Origin: Tannerellaceae bacterium | GTDB lineage: Bacteria > Bacteroidota > Bacteroidia > Bacteroidales > Tannerellaceae | Reading direction: 5' to 3' | DNA length: 19,885 nt | NCBI GenBank assembly: GCA_031267775.1 | Contig: JAIRYL010000081.1 | Location: forward strand, 1-19,885 | Shown here: positions 14,083 through 19,885 of the stretch, in pieces | How the letters are laid out: each line of letters begins with the position of its first letter | How positions within the stretch are numbered: position 1 is the stretch's first letter | Position numbers and translations under genes: made by a program | Notes under the pieces: model-generated | The model's database searches: none | Told to the model about the DNA's origin: nothing | What the model saw: only the letters and a program-made list of their open reading frames with translations

Positions 14083-15044
14083 GACGCATAAAACCCCTGG
14101 TATCTTTTCTTCCCTTTTTTAACCGTGAAGAAATGGGTTAACAAGATAGAAACGGGCATGTAGGCTATACACAGAAACTCGTCGGACGATTGTTCATACA
14201 GGAAGAACAGGCCAAACGACAGGATGGCAAAAACAATCAGGAAAAACAAATATTGGCGAGTGCGTATATTCTCGTCGTGCTCGTGCGTAATAATATACAG
14301 CGCCGCCGCCAGCGTTAAACAAGCCAGGTAGATAATAAGAACCCAGTCGATCAGTCCGATACCTGTTATCTGAAGAAAACGGACTTTTGCCAGCGCCGAA
14401 AACGAAACGGTGAAAGGCGTGAAATCCCATTGCAAAAAACACCATAACAGAAGAAACCAGTACACGGCGCCCAATCCTGTGAGCGAAGCCAGGAAGGTGC
14501 GGGCGTTTAACGTTTTAAAATTATACATCCCAATCCAGAACAGGGGGAAAAACCACAGGATATGCACCCAGAGCAAGCTTCCGGTTCCAATAAACAAAGC
14601 CGTATTAAAAGCCTTGTCGGTGGCATGCTCGTCATGATAGGAAGTAAACAGTTGGTACATTGCCAGGATAAGGCAAAAAACGCCGGCGGATGTAGATTTT
14701 AGCGGCAGAAAATCAGGATTGACGCTGGCAAGCAGGATGTAAATAAGAAAGGGAAGGTATGTTTTTTTCCGGATAATAATCAGTATATAATTAGCCCGGT
14801 GAATCAGAAAGGCGCCTCCGGCGGTTAGCAGCAAACCGGCGGCATAGCTTGTTTCCTTATTAGGCAATATACCGCAAACCCTGTTCCACAAAGGCGTGGA
14901 AGAAGCGCCGGCGTAAACGGGATACCCTATCGAAAAAACATACCCTGCCATCCAGAAAACAAGCGGAACGGCCAGCAGAAAAATATAACTGCCAGGCCTT
15001 TCTATCGTATATTGCTTTGTCGGTATCGGACGCCTTCCTTTCAT
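14016..15044 (-). CDS. Polytopic membrane protein, conserved Bacteroidales type, function unknown
   Basis: A 342-residue protein with about nine to ten hydrophobic spans, no signal peptide and no enzymatic motif that I recognise. Distinctive segments are FLIYILLASVNPDFLPL (about 99-115), MYQLFTSYHDEHATDKAFNT, and LWFFPLFWIGMYNFKTLNARTFL with a charged turn between spans; these recur, as far as I remember, in Bacteroidales proteins next to purD, and may correspond to a DUF6427-like family. It begins 8 bases after purD and its C-terminal 22 codons overlap the VTT gene in another frame. That overlap could mean a C-terminal extension by loss of an older stop codon, because the ending (SCIIYIILSLIRLWNSLLN) is still hydrophobic. 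Confidence 0.8.
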   Translation of the reverse strand: MKGRRPIPTKQYTIERPGSYIFLLAVPLVFWMAGYVFSIGYPVYAGASSTPLWNRVCGILPNKETSYAAGLLLTAGGAFLIHRANYILIIIRKKTYLPFLIYILLASVNPDFLPLKSTSAGVFCLILAMYQLFTSYHDEHATDKAFNTALFIGTGSLLWVHILWFFPLFWIGMYNFKTLNARTFLASLTGLGAVYWFLLLWCFLQWDFTPFTVSFSALAKVRFLQITGIGLIDWVLIIYLACLTLAAALYIITHEHDENIRTRQYLFFLIVFAILSFGLFFLYEQSSDEFLCIAYMPVSILLTHFFTVKKGKKRYQGFYASCIIYIILSLIRLWNSLLNTVI

Positions 15045-15052
15045 CTGGTCAG

Positions 15053-16330
15053 TCAGTATAAGTCAAATCCTATATCGGTACGGAAAAACATCTTTTCAAA
15101 ATGGATCGTTCCAGCCCTTTTATACGACTGGGTCAGCGCCTCTTTCAGGGTGCTTCCGTAAGAGCTTACGGCCAGTACGCGCCCGCCGCCGGTAAGGACT
15201 TTTCCTTCCCGGGCGGTTGTGCCGGAATGAAACACAACGGTAGCGGCCCACGGCGGGGCGTCAAGCCCTTGAATCTCTTTGCCCGTCTCAAACGCTTCGG
15301 GATAGCCTCCGCTGGCCAGTATCAGGGTGGCTACGGCGCGTTTGTCTATTTCAAGCGGGCGGGTTTTTAAGTCGCCCCGCACAATACCTTCCAGCAGCTC
15401 CACTAAATCGCTCTGGATGCGCGGGATAACCGCCTCCGTTTCCGGGTCGCCCAGGCGGCAGTTATACTCGATAACCAGCGGCTCTCCTTTTACGCTTATG
15501 AGGCCAAAGAAGATAAATCCTTTATAATCTATATTTTCGGCCTTCAGCCCTTCTATCGTGGGGCGGATGATGCGTTCTTCCACTTTCTGCATAAATACCC
15601 CGTCGGCAAACGGCACAGGCGATACGGCGCCCATTCCGCCGGTATTGAGTCCGGTATTGCCTTCTCCTATCCGCTTGTAGTCTTTGGCTACGGGCAGCAG
15701 CTTATAGTCGGCGCCATCCGTAGCCACAAAAACGGAGCATTCCACGCCGTCGAGAAATTCTTCAATCACAACCGTCTGGCCGGCGGCGCCAAACCGGCCG
15801 TTCAGCATGGCGCGAAGCTCTTTTCTGGCCTCTTCCAGCTTGGGTATAATCAGTACGCCTTTGCCTGCCGCCAGCCCGTCGGCCTTCAGCACATAAGGGG
15901 AAGGCAAAGATTCCAGAAAGCGATACCCGTCTTCCAGCGCGTCGGCGGTAAAACTTTTATAGCGGGCCGTGGGTATTTGGCGGCGTTCCATAAACGCTTT
16001 GGCAAAAGACTTGCTTCCTTCCAGCCGGGCGCCTTGTTTGCTTGGGCCTGCTACGGGAATGTCTTGCAGCGACGGGTCGTTTTTAAAAAAATCGTACAGC
16101 CCGTTTACCAGCGGAGTTTCCGGCCCTGCCACCACCAGGTCGATCCGGTTTGCCAATACCACGTTTTTGATGGCCCGAAAATCGGTAACCGCTACCGGCA
16201 CGTTAGTTCCCACATGGCTTGTTCCCGCATTTCCGGGAGCGATAAACAGGCGGTCAATCTTGGGGCTTTGCGCCAGTTTCCAGGCTAACGCATGCTCCCG
16301 GCCGCCCGATCCCAACAGTAAGATGTTCAT
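15053..16330 (-). CDS. purD: Phosphoribosylamine-glycine ligase
   Basis: A 425-residue GAR synthetase, the second step of purine synthesis: it joins glycine to 5-phosphoribosylamine using ATP in the cytoplasm. Family landmarks in order: N-terminal NILLLGSGGREHALAWKLA (2-20), VVAGPETPLVNGL, the ATP-grasp lobe with YVLKADGLAAGKGVLI, then GNTGLNTGGMGAVSPVPF, and the metal-binding EYNCRLGDPETEAVIPR near residue 300. Length is standard. Here it sits in an operon with cell-wall and sulfur-assimilation genes instead of with other pur genes, 21 bases after the methyltransferase and 8 before the membrane protein. Confidence 0.97.
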   Translation of the reverse strand: MNILLLGSGGREHALAWKLAQSPKIDRLFIAPGNAGTSHVGTNVPVAVTDFRAIKNVVLANRIDLVVAGPETPLVNGLYDFFKNDPSLQDIPVAGPSKQGARLEGSKSFAKAFMERRQIPTARYKSFTADALEDGYRFLESLPSPYVLKADGLAAGKGVLIIPKLEEARKELRAMLNGRFGAAGQTVVIEEFLDGVECSVFVATDGADYKLLPVAKDYKRIGEGNTGLNTGGMGAVSPVPFADGVFMQKVEERIIRPTIEGLKAENIDYKGFIFFGLISVKGEPLVIEYNCRLGDPETEAVIPRIQSDLVELLEGIVRGDLKTRPLEIDKRAVATLILASGGYPEAFETGKEIQGLDAPPWAATVVFHSGTTAREGKVLTGGGRVLAVSSYGSTLKEALTQSYKRAGTIHFEKMFFRTDIGFDLY

Positions 16331-16351
16331 AGATGTAATGTTTGCTTGTTT

Positions 16352-17707
16352 TTAATCGTTAAACGTATCCCGTCTTTTTTTGACGATTCCTTTAGCCGGG
16401 CGTTCCGGACGGTCGGGCGGCAGGCCGGCCTCTTTCGCATGAGCGGCGGCAAACCGGCGTTCCGGGCGGTCTATCCGGTCTGTTTTAAAGTTAAGAACGC
16501 GCTTTTCGCCCGGCTTTCCGGCCTCTTTTTCCGGGCGTTTGGGTTTTTCGCCCTCGCCGAGCGCTTTTTTATACTCTTTGTTTTTGCCTTCAAATATTTC
16601 ATAGCAGCGATACTCGCATTCCAGCGAACCGTTCATCAGGGTTACTTTTTCTTTGGGATGCAAGCCTATTTTGTCAAAGCATTCGTCTTTATAGCTGATA
16701 ATCCACACCTGATACGAAAGAAAAGCATGTTTCAGCCGTTCGCCTATCATGGCGTATAGCCCCATCAAATCGCGCGACGAGATTCGTTCGCCGTAGGGCG
16801 GATTGCAAACCATAATACCCGGTTGCGGCGCCTGGACAAATTGCTGAAACGGCAATTCTTTCAGTTCGATATATTTGGCAAGCCCGGCATTGCGGATGTT
16901 TTTCCCGGCCGCCTGTATGGCGGAGGGAGATATGTCGCTGCCAAAACATTTAAAGGTAAAGGCGCGCTCGTTACGCTCGTCGTTATAAATCTGATTGAAT
17001 AATTCGCGGTCGAAATCAGGCCATTTCTCAAAGGCAAATTCCTTGCGATACACGCCCGGAGCAATATTCAGGGCAATCATGGCCGCTTCTATCAGCAGCG
17101 TTCCGGAGCCGCACATGGGGTCTACAAAATGACGCTCGCCTTTCCAGCCCGTCTTCAGAATCAGGCCGGCGGCCAGTACCTCGTTGAGCGGAGCCTCGGT
17201 GGGTTCGGTGCGGTATCCGCGTTTATGAAGGCTTTCGCCCGAACTGTCTACAGACAGCGTACAGTCGGTATGCGAAATATGGATATTGATGTACAGATCA
17301 GGATTGTTTACCCGCACGGAAGGGCGTTTGCCATATTTCTCCATAAAATAGTCTACAATGGCGTCTTTTGTCCGGTAGGCCACAAACTTGGAGTGATTGA
17401 AATCTTCCGAATAAATAACCGAATCAATGGCAAATGTTTTATCGAGCGAGATATACGTTTCCCACGCTACTTCTTTTGTCTTTTGATAAACCGTATCGGC
17501 GTCTTTTGCCTGGAAACGGTAGATGGGTTTCAGGATGCGCAGCGCCGTGCGGCAATGAAAATTCGCCTTGTAGAGCAGTTCCTTATCTCCTGTAAACGAA
17601 ACCATGCGGCGACCGGTTTGCACCTGGCCGGCTCCTAAGGCAAGCAATTCGTCCGCCAGCAGTTCTTCCAACCCGTACAGGGTTTTGGCAATCATTTCAA
17701 AATTCAC
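16352..17707 (-). CDS. rlmL: THUMP-domain class I rRNA methyltransferase (RlmL N-half type)
   Basis: A 451-residue SAM-dependent RNA methyltransferase matching the N-terminal half of E. coli RlmL, which makes m2G2445 in 23S rRNA; Bacteroidota carry this half as a separate protein. THUMP region about 40-155 (including GRRMV and HISHTDCTLSVDSSGESLHKRGYR), SAM motif I VDPMCGSGTLLIEA (195-208), FGSDIS acidic loop and motif IV NPPYGER (302-308). The last about 70 residues are a basic Lys/Pro/Arg/Glu tail (KPKRPEKEAGKPGEKR and so on), predicted disordered and not part of the catalytic fold. Start is uncertain: GTG at 17707 or ATG at 17695; AGGTGA lies 8 bases before the latter. The symbol rests on homology, not on proof of the target base. 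Confidence 0.9.
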   Translation of the reverse strand: MNFEMIAKTLYGLEELLADELLALGAGQVQTGRRMVSFTGDKELLYKANFHCRTALRILKPIYRFQAKDADTVYQKTKEVAWETYISLDKTFAIDSVIYSEDFNHSKFVAYRTKDAIVDYFMEKYGKRPSVRVNNPDLYINIHISHTDCTLSVDSSGESLHKRGYRTEPTEAPLNEVLAAGLILKTGWKGERHFVDPMCGSGTLLIEAAMIALNIAPGVYRKEFAFEKWPDFDRELFNQIYNDERNERAFTFKCFGSDISPSAIQAAGKNIRNAGLAKYIELKELPFQQFVQAPQPGIMVCNPPYGERISSRDLMGLYAMIGERLKHAFLSYQVWIISYKDECFDKIGLHPKEKVTLMNGSLECEYRCYEIFEGKNKEYKKALGEGEKPKRPEKEAGKPGEKRVLNFKTDRIDRPERRFAAAHAKEAGLPPDRPERPAKGIVKKRRDTFND

Positions 17708-17719
17708 CTGGCTTTTGTT

Positions 17720-18613
17720 TTAATGGTCAATAGTTTGTTGAGAGATGGTTTCGCCCGGAGCAACGTCGCGCGTAATCCAGACGTTTCCGCAAATAGTAGC
17801 CCCTTCGCCAATATGGATACGGCCTGTGAGCGTGGCGTTGGAATGAATCGTAACGCGGTCTCCCACAACGGGATGACGCGGTATCCCGCGAATCAGGTTG
17901 CCGTTTGCGTCCAAACGCGGTTCTCCGCCCGTCAGGCTTACGCCCTGAAAAAAGCGCACATGGTTTCCTATCACGCTGGTTTCTCCAATTACCACGCCCG
18001 TTCCGTGGTCGATAGAAAAGTAGCGACCGATCGTAGCGCCGGGATGAATGTCGATACCCGTTTCCGAATGCGCCATCTCCGAAATCATGCGGGGAAGAAA
18101 GGGGACGTCCAGGCAAAACAGTTCATGCGCAATGCGGTAGCTGGTCATCGCTTTCACGCCCGGATAGCAAAAGATTACCTCGCTGTGGTTGGGAGCCGCC
18201 GGGTCGTTGCCGTAAATGGCTTCAACGTCCGTGTTCACCAGGCCGCCTGTTGCCGGAAGACTGGCTATAAATGATTCCGACAGGCTTTTTGCCTTTCTCG
18301 CCGCCTGCTCGGCGTCATAACAGGGAGGCGCTTTGTCCGCAAAGCAAAGCGCCGCATAAATCTGCCCCGACAGCAAATGGTACAAGGTTTCCACGTTCAC
18401 GCCCATGTGGTAATAAATCATTTGCCTGTCGATGCGGGTATGGCTCAAATAACCGGGAAAAAAGACAGCCCGGCAAAGCTCCACTATCTTTTTCAGCGTC
18501 TCGGCCGACGGCAAAGCCTCTTTATACCTGGTATCGCGATAGGTAAGCTGGCAATACGATTCCTCCGAAAGCGCCTGTACCGTTGCCTTTAGCGTTTTTA
18601 CATGCGATTGCAT
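17720..18613 (-). CDS. cysE: Serine O-acetyltransferase (CysE/EpsC type)
   Basis: A 297-residue acetyltransferase that makes O-acetylserine from serine and acetyl-CoA, the committed step of cysteine synthesis. The N-terminal half (about 1-165) is a helical bundle. The C-terminal half is a left-handed beta-helix of hexapeptide repeats with catalytic signatures GIDIHPGATIG (Asp188, His190) and IDHGTGVVIGET (Asp202, His203), the loop SLTGGEPRLDANGNLIRGIPRHPVVGD, and GATICGNVWITRDVAPGETI. The longer N-terminal bundle fits the EpsC-like form found in Bacteroidota. It lies 12 bases after the lipoprotein gene and 12 before the GTG start of the methyltransferase, so it is in the same operon. The usual C-terminal tail of CysE is short here (SQQTIDH). 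Confidence 0.94.
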   Translation of the reverse strand: MQSHVKTLKATVQALSEESYCQLTYRDTRYKEALPSAETLKKIVELCRAVFFPGYLSHTRIDRQMIYYHMGVNVETLYHLLSGQIYAALCFADKAPPCYDAEQAARKAKSLSESFIASLPATGGLVNTDVEAIYGNDPAAPNHSEVIFCYPGVKAMTSYRIAHELFCLDVPFLPRMISEMAHSETGIDIHPGATIGRYFSIDHGTGVVIGETSVIGNHVRFFQGVSLTGGEPRLDANGNLIRGIPRHPVVGDRVTIHSNATLTGRIHIGEGATICGNVWITRDVAPGETISQQTIDH

Positions 18614-18625
18614 ATCCGGCCGGGT

Positions 18626-19063
18626 TTATTTAAAAATAATGACTCTGAATACCATGTCTCGCTGGGGCGGAACGGGCGCAAAGTCGCTGTTGGTTACCTG
18701 TATCTCAAACCCTCCCTTGTAAAAACTGAGCGAGGTAGTAACCGTAAAGTCATACGTATCCGTATCATGAAAAACATAAGGCAGCGCCGTGTAAGCGCCG
18801 TTAAAATCTTCCACATAACCTGCCACGATACCCCGTTCTACGGCAAACTCGTCCATGGCAGGCCAGTCGCGCTGATGGAAATAATAAAAACTGGCCGTTC
18901 CCGGAACAGCGCCCTTAGCCGTCGCCCATTCGCCGGGACTGACCACAAACGAATCCTCTTCCCACAAACCCGCCGGATCACCCTCCGGCCCCTGCGGCCC
19001 CACAGGCCCTTCGCACGAAATAAATGCAAAGGTTGCAAATAATACAAACCATATCTTCCTCAT
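18626..19063 (-). CDS. Small lipoprotein with a collagen-like GPxGPx start
   Basis: A 145-residue predicted lipoprotein: signal MRKIWFVLFATFAFIS followed by Cys17, then EGPVGPQGPEGDPAG (18-32), four G-P-x/G-x-x triplets typical of a short collagen-like linker. The rest is beta-rich (FYYFHQRDWPAMDEF, AYTALPYVFHDTDTYDFTVTTSLSFYKGGFEIQVT) and resembles uncharacterised Bacteroidales lipoproteins that carry a short collagen-like stretch after the lipobox. Probably anchored in the outer membrane or periplasm. It is the first gene of the run that ends in murF-alr, with a promoter-like box 30-37 bases upstream, and 12 bases from the serine acetyltransferase. Function unknown. Confidence 0.82.
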   Translation of the reverse strand: MRKIWFVLFATFAFISCEGPVGPQGPEGDPAGLWEEDSFVVSPGEWATAKGAVPGTASFYYFHQRDWPAMDEFAVERGIVAGYVEDFNGAYTALPYVFHDTDTYDFTVTTSLSFYKGGFEIQVTNSDFAPVPPQRDMVFRVIIFK

Positions 19064-19092
19064 ACATCAAAATTTAATCTGTTTAGCGAAAA

Positions 19093-19100
19093 CAAAAGTA
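19093..19100 (-). promoter_or_regulatory. Likely promoter (-7 box) of the eight-gene murF-alr run
   Basis: On the minus strand TACTTTTG (19100-19093) matches TAnnTTTG, 30 bases before the lipoprotein ATG. Transcription would start near 19086. No clear TTG is present at the usual -33 distance. Confidence 0.45.
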
Positions 19101-19190
19101 CATAAATATCACGGAAATAAGCGTAAGAGCCGCCTCTTTTTCAGAACAGCCCGCTCCGCCGCAAGAGAATGGAGAACTTACTGAATGAAG

Positions 19191-19316
19191 AATTAAAAAT
19201 GAAAAATGAAAAATGAAAATAAATCGAACCAAAAAAAGGCACGGCAATCATTCCCCCCATGCAAGAAGCCTCTGATCCATGTGCAAATTTTTAATTTTTA
19301 ATTTTTAATTTAATTT
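19191..19316. repeat. Inverted heptamer tracts
   Basis: Tandem AAAAATG units at 19191-19220 and tandem TTTTAAT units at 19285-19316 are roughly inverted relative to each other and bracket about 64 bases of ordinary sequence. Short tandem A/T heptamers like these are, from memory, common in Bacteroidota intergenic repeats. Confidence 0.55.
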
Positions 19317-19440
19317 GGGCGTGCCCCCCGAAGAGTCGGGGGTCGGGCTTTCCGCTGCAAGTCCTCTCTCCCTCCGCTGCGCTCCGCTCGTTGCGGGCTA
19401 TCCGCTCCAATCCCTCACGCAGCGTCGCTCCGCGCCGCCC
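19317..19440. repeat. G/C-rich palindromic interspersed element, Bacteroidota type
   Basis: Starts GGGCGTGCC, has a perfect hairpin CCCCCGA-AGAG-TCGGGGG (19325-19342), then GTCGGGCTTTCCGCTGCAA and, further on, GGGCTATCCGCTCCAAT and CCCTCACGCAG. This order of motifs matches an interspersed element I remember from many Bacteroidota genomes, possibly the Flavo-1-type structured RNA. It has not been searched. The frame it opens (Arg/Gly-rich, minus strand) is a known kind of spurious prediction. Confidence 0.55.
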
Positions 19441-19484
19441 AAAGAAACCCCCGCCCCGGTTATCCGAAAACCGAACCATTATAC

Positions 19485-19509
19485 GTAGGGGCGACCCTTG
19501 TGGTCGCCC
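19485..19509. repeat. REP-like hairpin, GTAGGGGCGACC type
   Basis: GGGCGACC (19489-19496) and GGTCGCCC (19502-19509) form a perfect 8-bp stem around CTTGT, led by GTA. The string GTAGGGGCG recurs at 19870-19878, where a second copy is cut by the window end. It resembles short palindromic repeats scattered in intergenic DNA of several phyla. Confidence 0.65.
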
Positions 19510-19546
19510 TTCCCCTCGCGCCCGCCCTTCCCCTCGCGCCCGCCCG
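19505..19546. repeat. Doubled 18-bp G/C-rich unit
   Basis: The unit CGCCCTTCCCCTCGCGCC occurs twice in direct tandem (19505-19522 and 19523-19540), followed by a partial third (CGCCCG). It starts inside the right arm of the preceding hairpin, so it was probably generated by slippage next to it. Confidence 0.8.
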
Positions 19547-19614
19547 AATCCTTTTTTCTTCAAAGACGGCCTGCGCGTATTTTCAGGCGGAAAAAAGCCC
19601 CTTCAAATTTTCTT

Positions 19615-19812
19615 GCTTGCGAAAATAAATTTTCTCACTTATAAAAGTTTTGGCGCACACTTATGAAAGTTTTGCTGCGTGCTTATGGAAGTAAATTTTC
19701 ATACGTATAGAGTTTTTACTCTATCCTTATAGAGTTTGCACTCTATACGTATGAAAATTTGGCCGCATACGTATGAAAATTTGACCGCATACGTATGCAG
19801 CAAAATCTCCGT
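19615..19812. repeat. Nine-unit degenerate 22-bp tandem array
   Basis: From 19615 the sequence divides without gaps into nine 22-bp units. Most begin ACTTAT, GCTTAT or ACGTAT, continue GAAAGTTTTG or GAAAATTTG, and end CGCAT or CTCTAT. Units at 19747 and 19769 differ at a single base; others are more diverged. CATACGTATG palindromes form at junctions near 19767 and 19789. The period is not a multiple of three, so coding is unlikely. The last unit runs into a terminator-like hairpin. Confidence 0.88.
19693..19760. repeat. 32-bp-arm inverted repeat containing two hairpins
   Basis: Arms 19693-19724 and 19729-19760 match at 28 of 32 positions around the spacer CCTT; the outer 16 bases (AAATTTTCATACGTAT against ATACGTATGAAAATTT) are perfect. 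Each arm also contains its own perfect 7-bp hairpin, ATAGAGT-TTTT-ACTCTAT (19707-19724) and ATAGAGT-TTGC-ACTCTAT (19729-19746), and the four mismatches are exactly those two loops. Confidence 0.9.
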
Positions 19813-19830
19813 ATAAACGGACTTTTTTTT
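19808..19830 (+). terminator. Terminator-like hairpin at the end of the 22-bp array
   Basis: TCCGT-ATAA-ACGGA (19808-19821) forms a short 5-bp stem followed by C and eight T residues on the + strand. No upstream + strand gene is present, so if functional it would end a transcript through the 22-bp array. Confidence 0.45.
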
Positions 19831-19885
19831 CCGCGCTAAGGAAAGCCGGACTATACATATATATATAATGTAGGGGCGGCTCTTT

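Larger units (their letters stand above)
19064..19885. other. Gene-free, repeat-dense intergenic region to the window end
   Basis: This 822-base stretch has no convincing gene. It holds the promoter of the murF-alr run (19093-19100), two inverted A/T heptamer tracts (19191-19316), a G/C-rich Bacteroidota-type palindromic element (19317-19440), a GGGCGACC hairpin with a partial second copy at the window end, a doubled 18-bp unit (19505-19546) and a nine-unit 22-bp array ending in a terminator-like hairpin (19615-19830). The 90-residue open frame at 19291-19563 on the minus strand is an Arg/Gly-rich translation of these repeats. Confidence 0.65.

Noticed and set aside
19291..19563. 90-residue Arg/Gly-rich frame on the minus strand
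   Set aside because: It reads through the palindromic element, the hairpin and the doubled 18-mer; this type of frame is a familiar artefact of Bacteroidota intergenic repeats.
19615..19812. CRISPR array or integron attC sites
   Set aside because: Units are contiguous 22-mers without spacers; there is no integrase and no attC-type core pair with a gene cassette.

Overview
The window looks like a chromosomal segment of a Bacteroidales (Bacteroidota) bacterium. The reasons are the MurF-alanine racemase fusion, the GSCFA-domain protein, an S37 (PS-10 type) peptidase, DUF418 and DUF3737 proteins, and promoter-like boxes of the TAnnTTTG type in front of several genes. Base composition is moderate in genes and very A/T-rich between them. 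No phage, CRISPR, tRNA, rRNA or intact transposase was seen. Species-level assignment is not possible from the sequence alone.

Layout. (1) 1-1444: the 3' part of rnr (RNase R) on the + strand, running in from outside the window. (2) 1473-4150, - strand: a secreted S37 peptidase with its own leader and promoter, and a greA-HIT operon that ends in two successive terminators and starts from a leader carrying an attenuator-like hairpin. (3) 4219-7874, + strand: a DUF418 membrane protein, a DUF3737 beta-helix protein, a MalY/PatB-type PLP enzyme and an EamA transporter pseudogene, the last three overlapping or nearly so. (4) 7875-8666: a gene-free, purine-rich satellite of 18 blocks of 21 bp, organised into a higher-order 84-bp period. 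(5) 8667-10070: two tandemly duplicated TPR lipoprotein genes, then a strong terminator. (6) 19100-10128, - strand: a tightly packed eight-gene run (collagen-like lipoprotein, serine acetyltransferase, RlmL-type methyltransferase, purD, polytopic membrane protein, VTT/DedA protein, GSCFA protein, murF-alr). (7) 19190-19885: a pile of repeats, including a nine-unit 22-bp array containing a 32-bp-arm inverted repeat.

The eight-gene run combines building-block synthesis (serine acetylation for cysteine, PurD for purines, D-alanine and its ligation to the wall precursor) with membrane and envelope proteins, so it reads as a growth-linked housekeeping operon. The least explained sequence is non-coding: the 21/84-bp array, the 22-bp array with its bistable hairpins, and the greA leader. 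These are the best candidates for undescribed biology, but each rests on sequence pattern alone.
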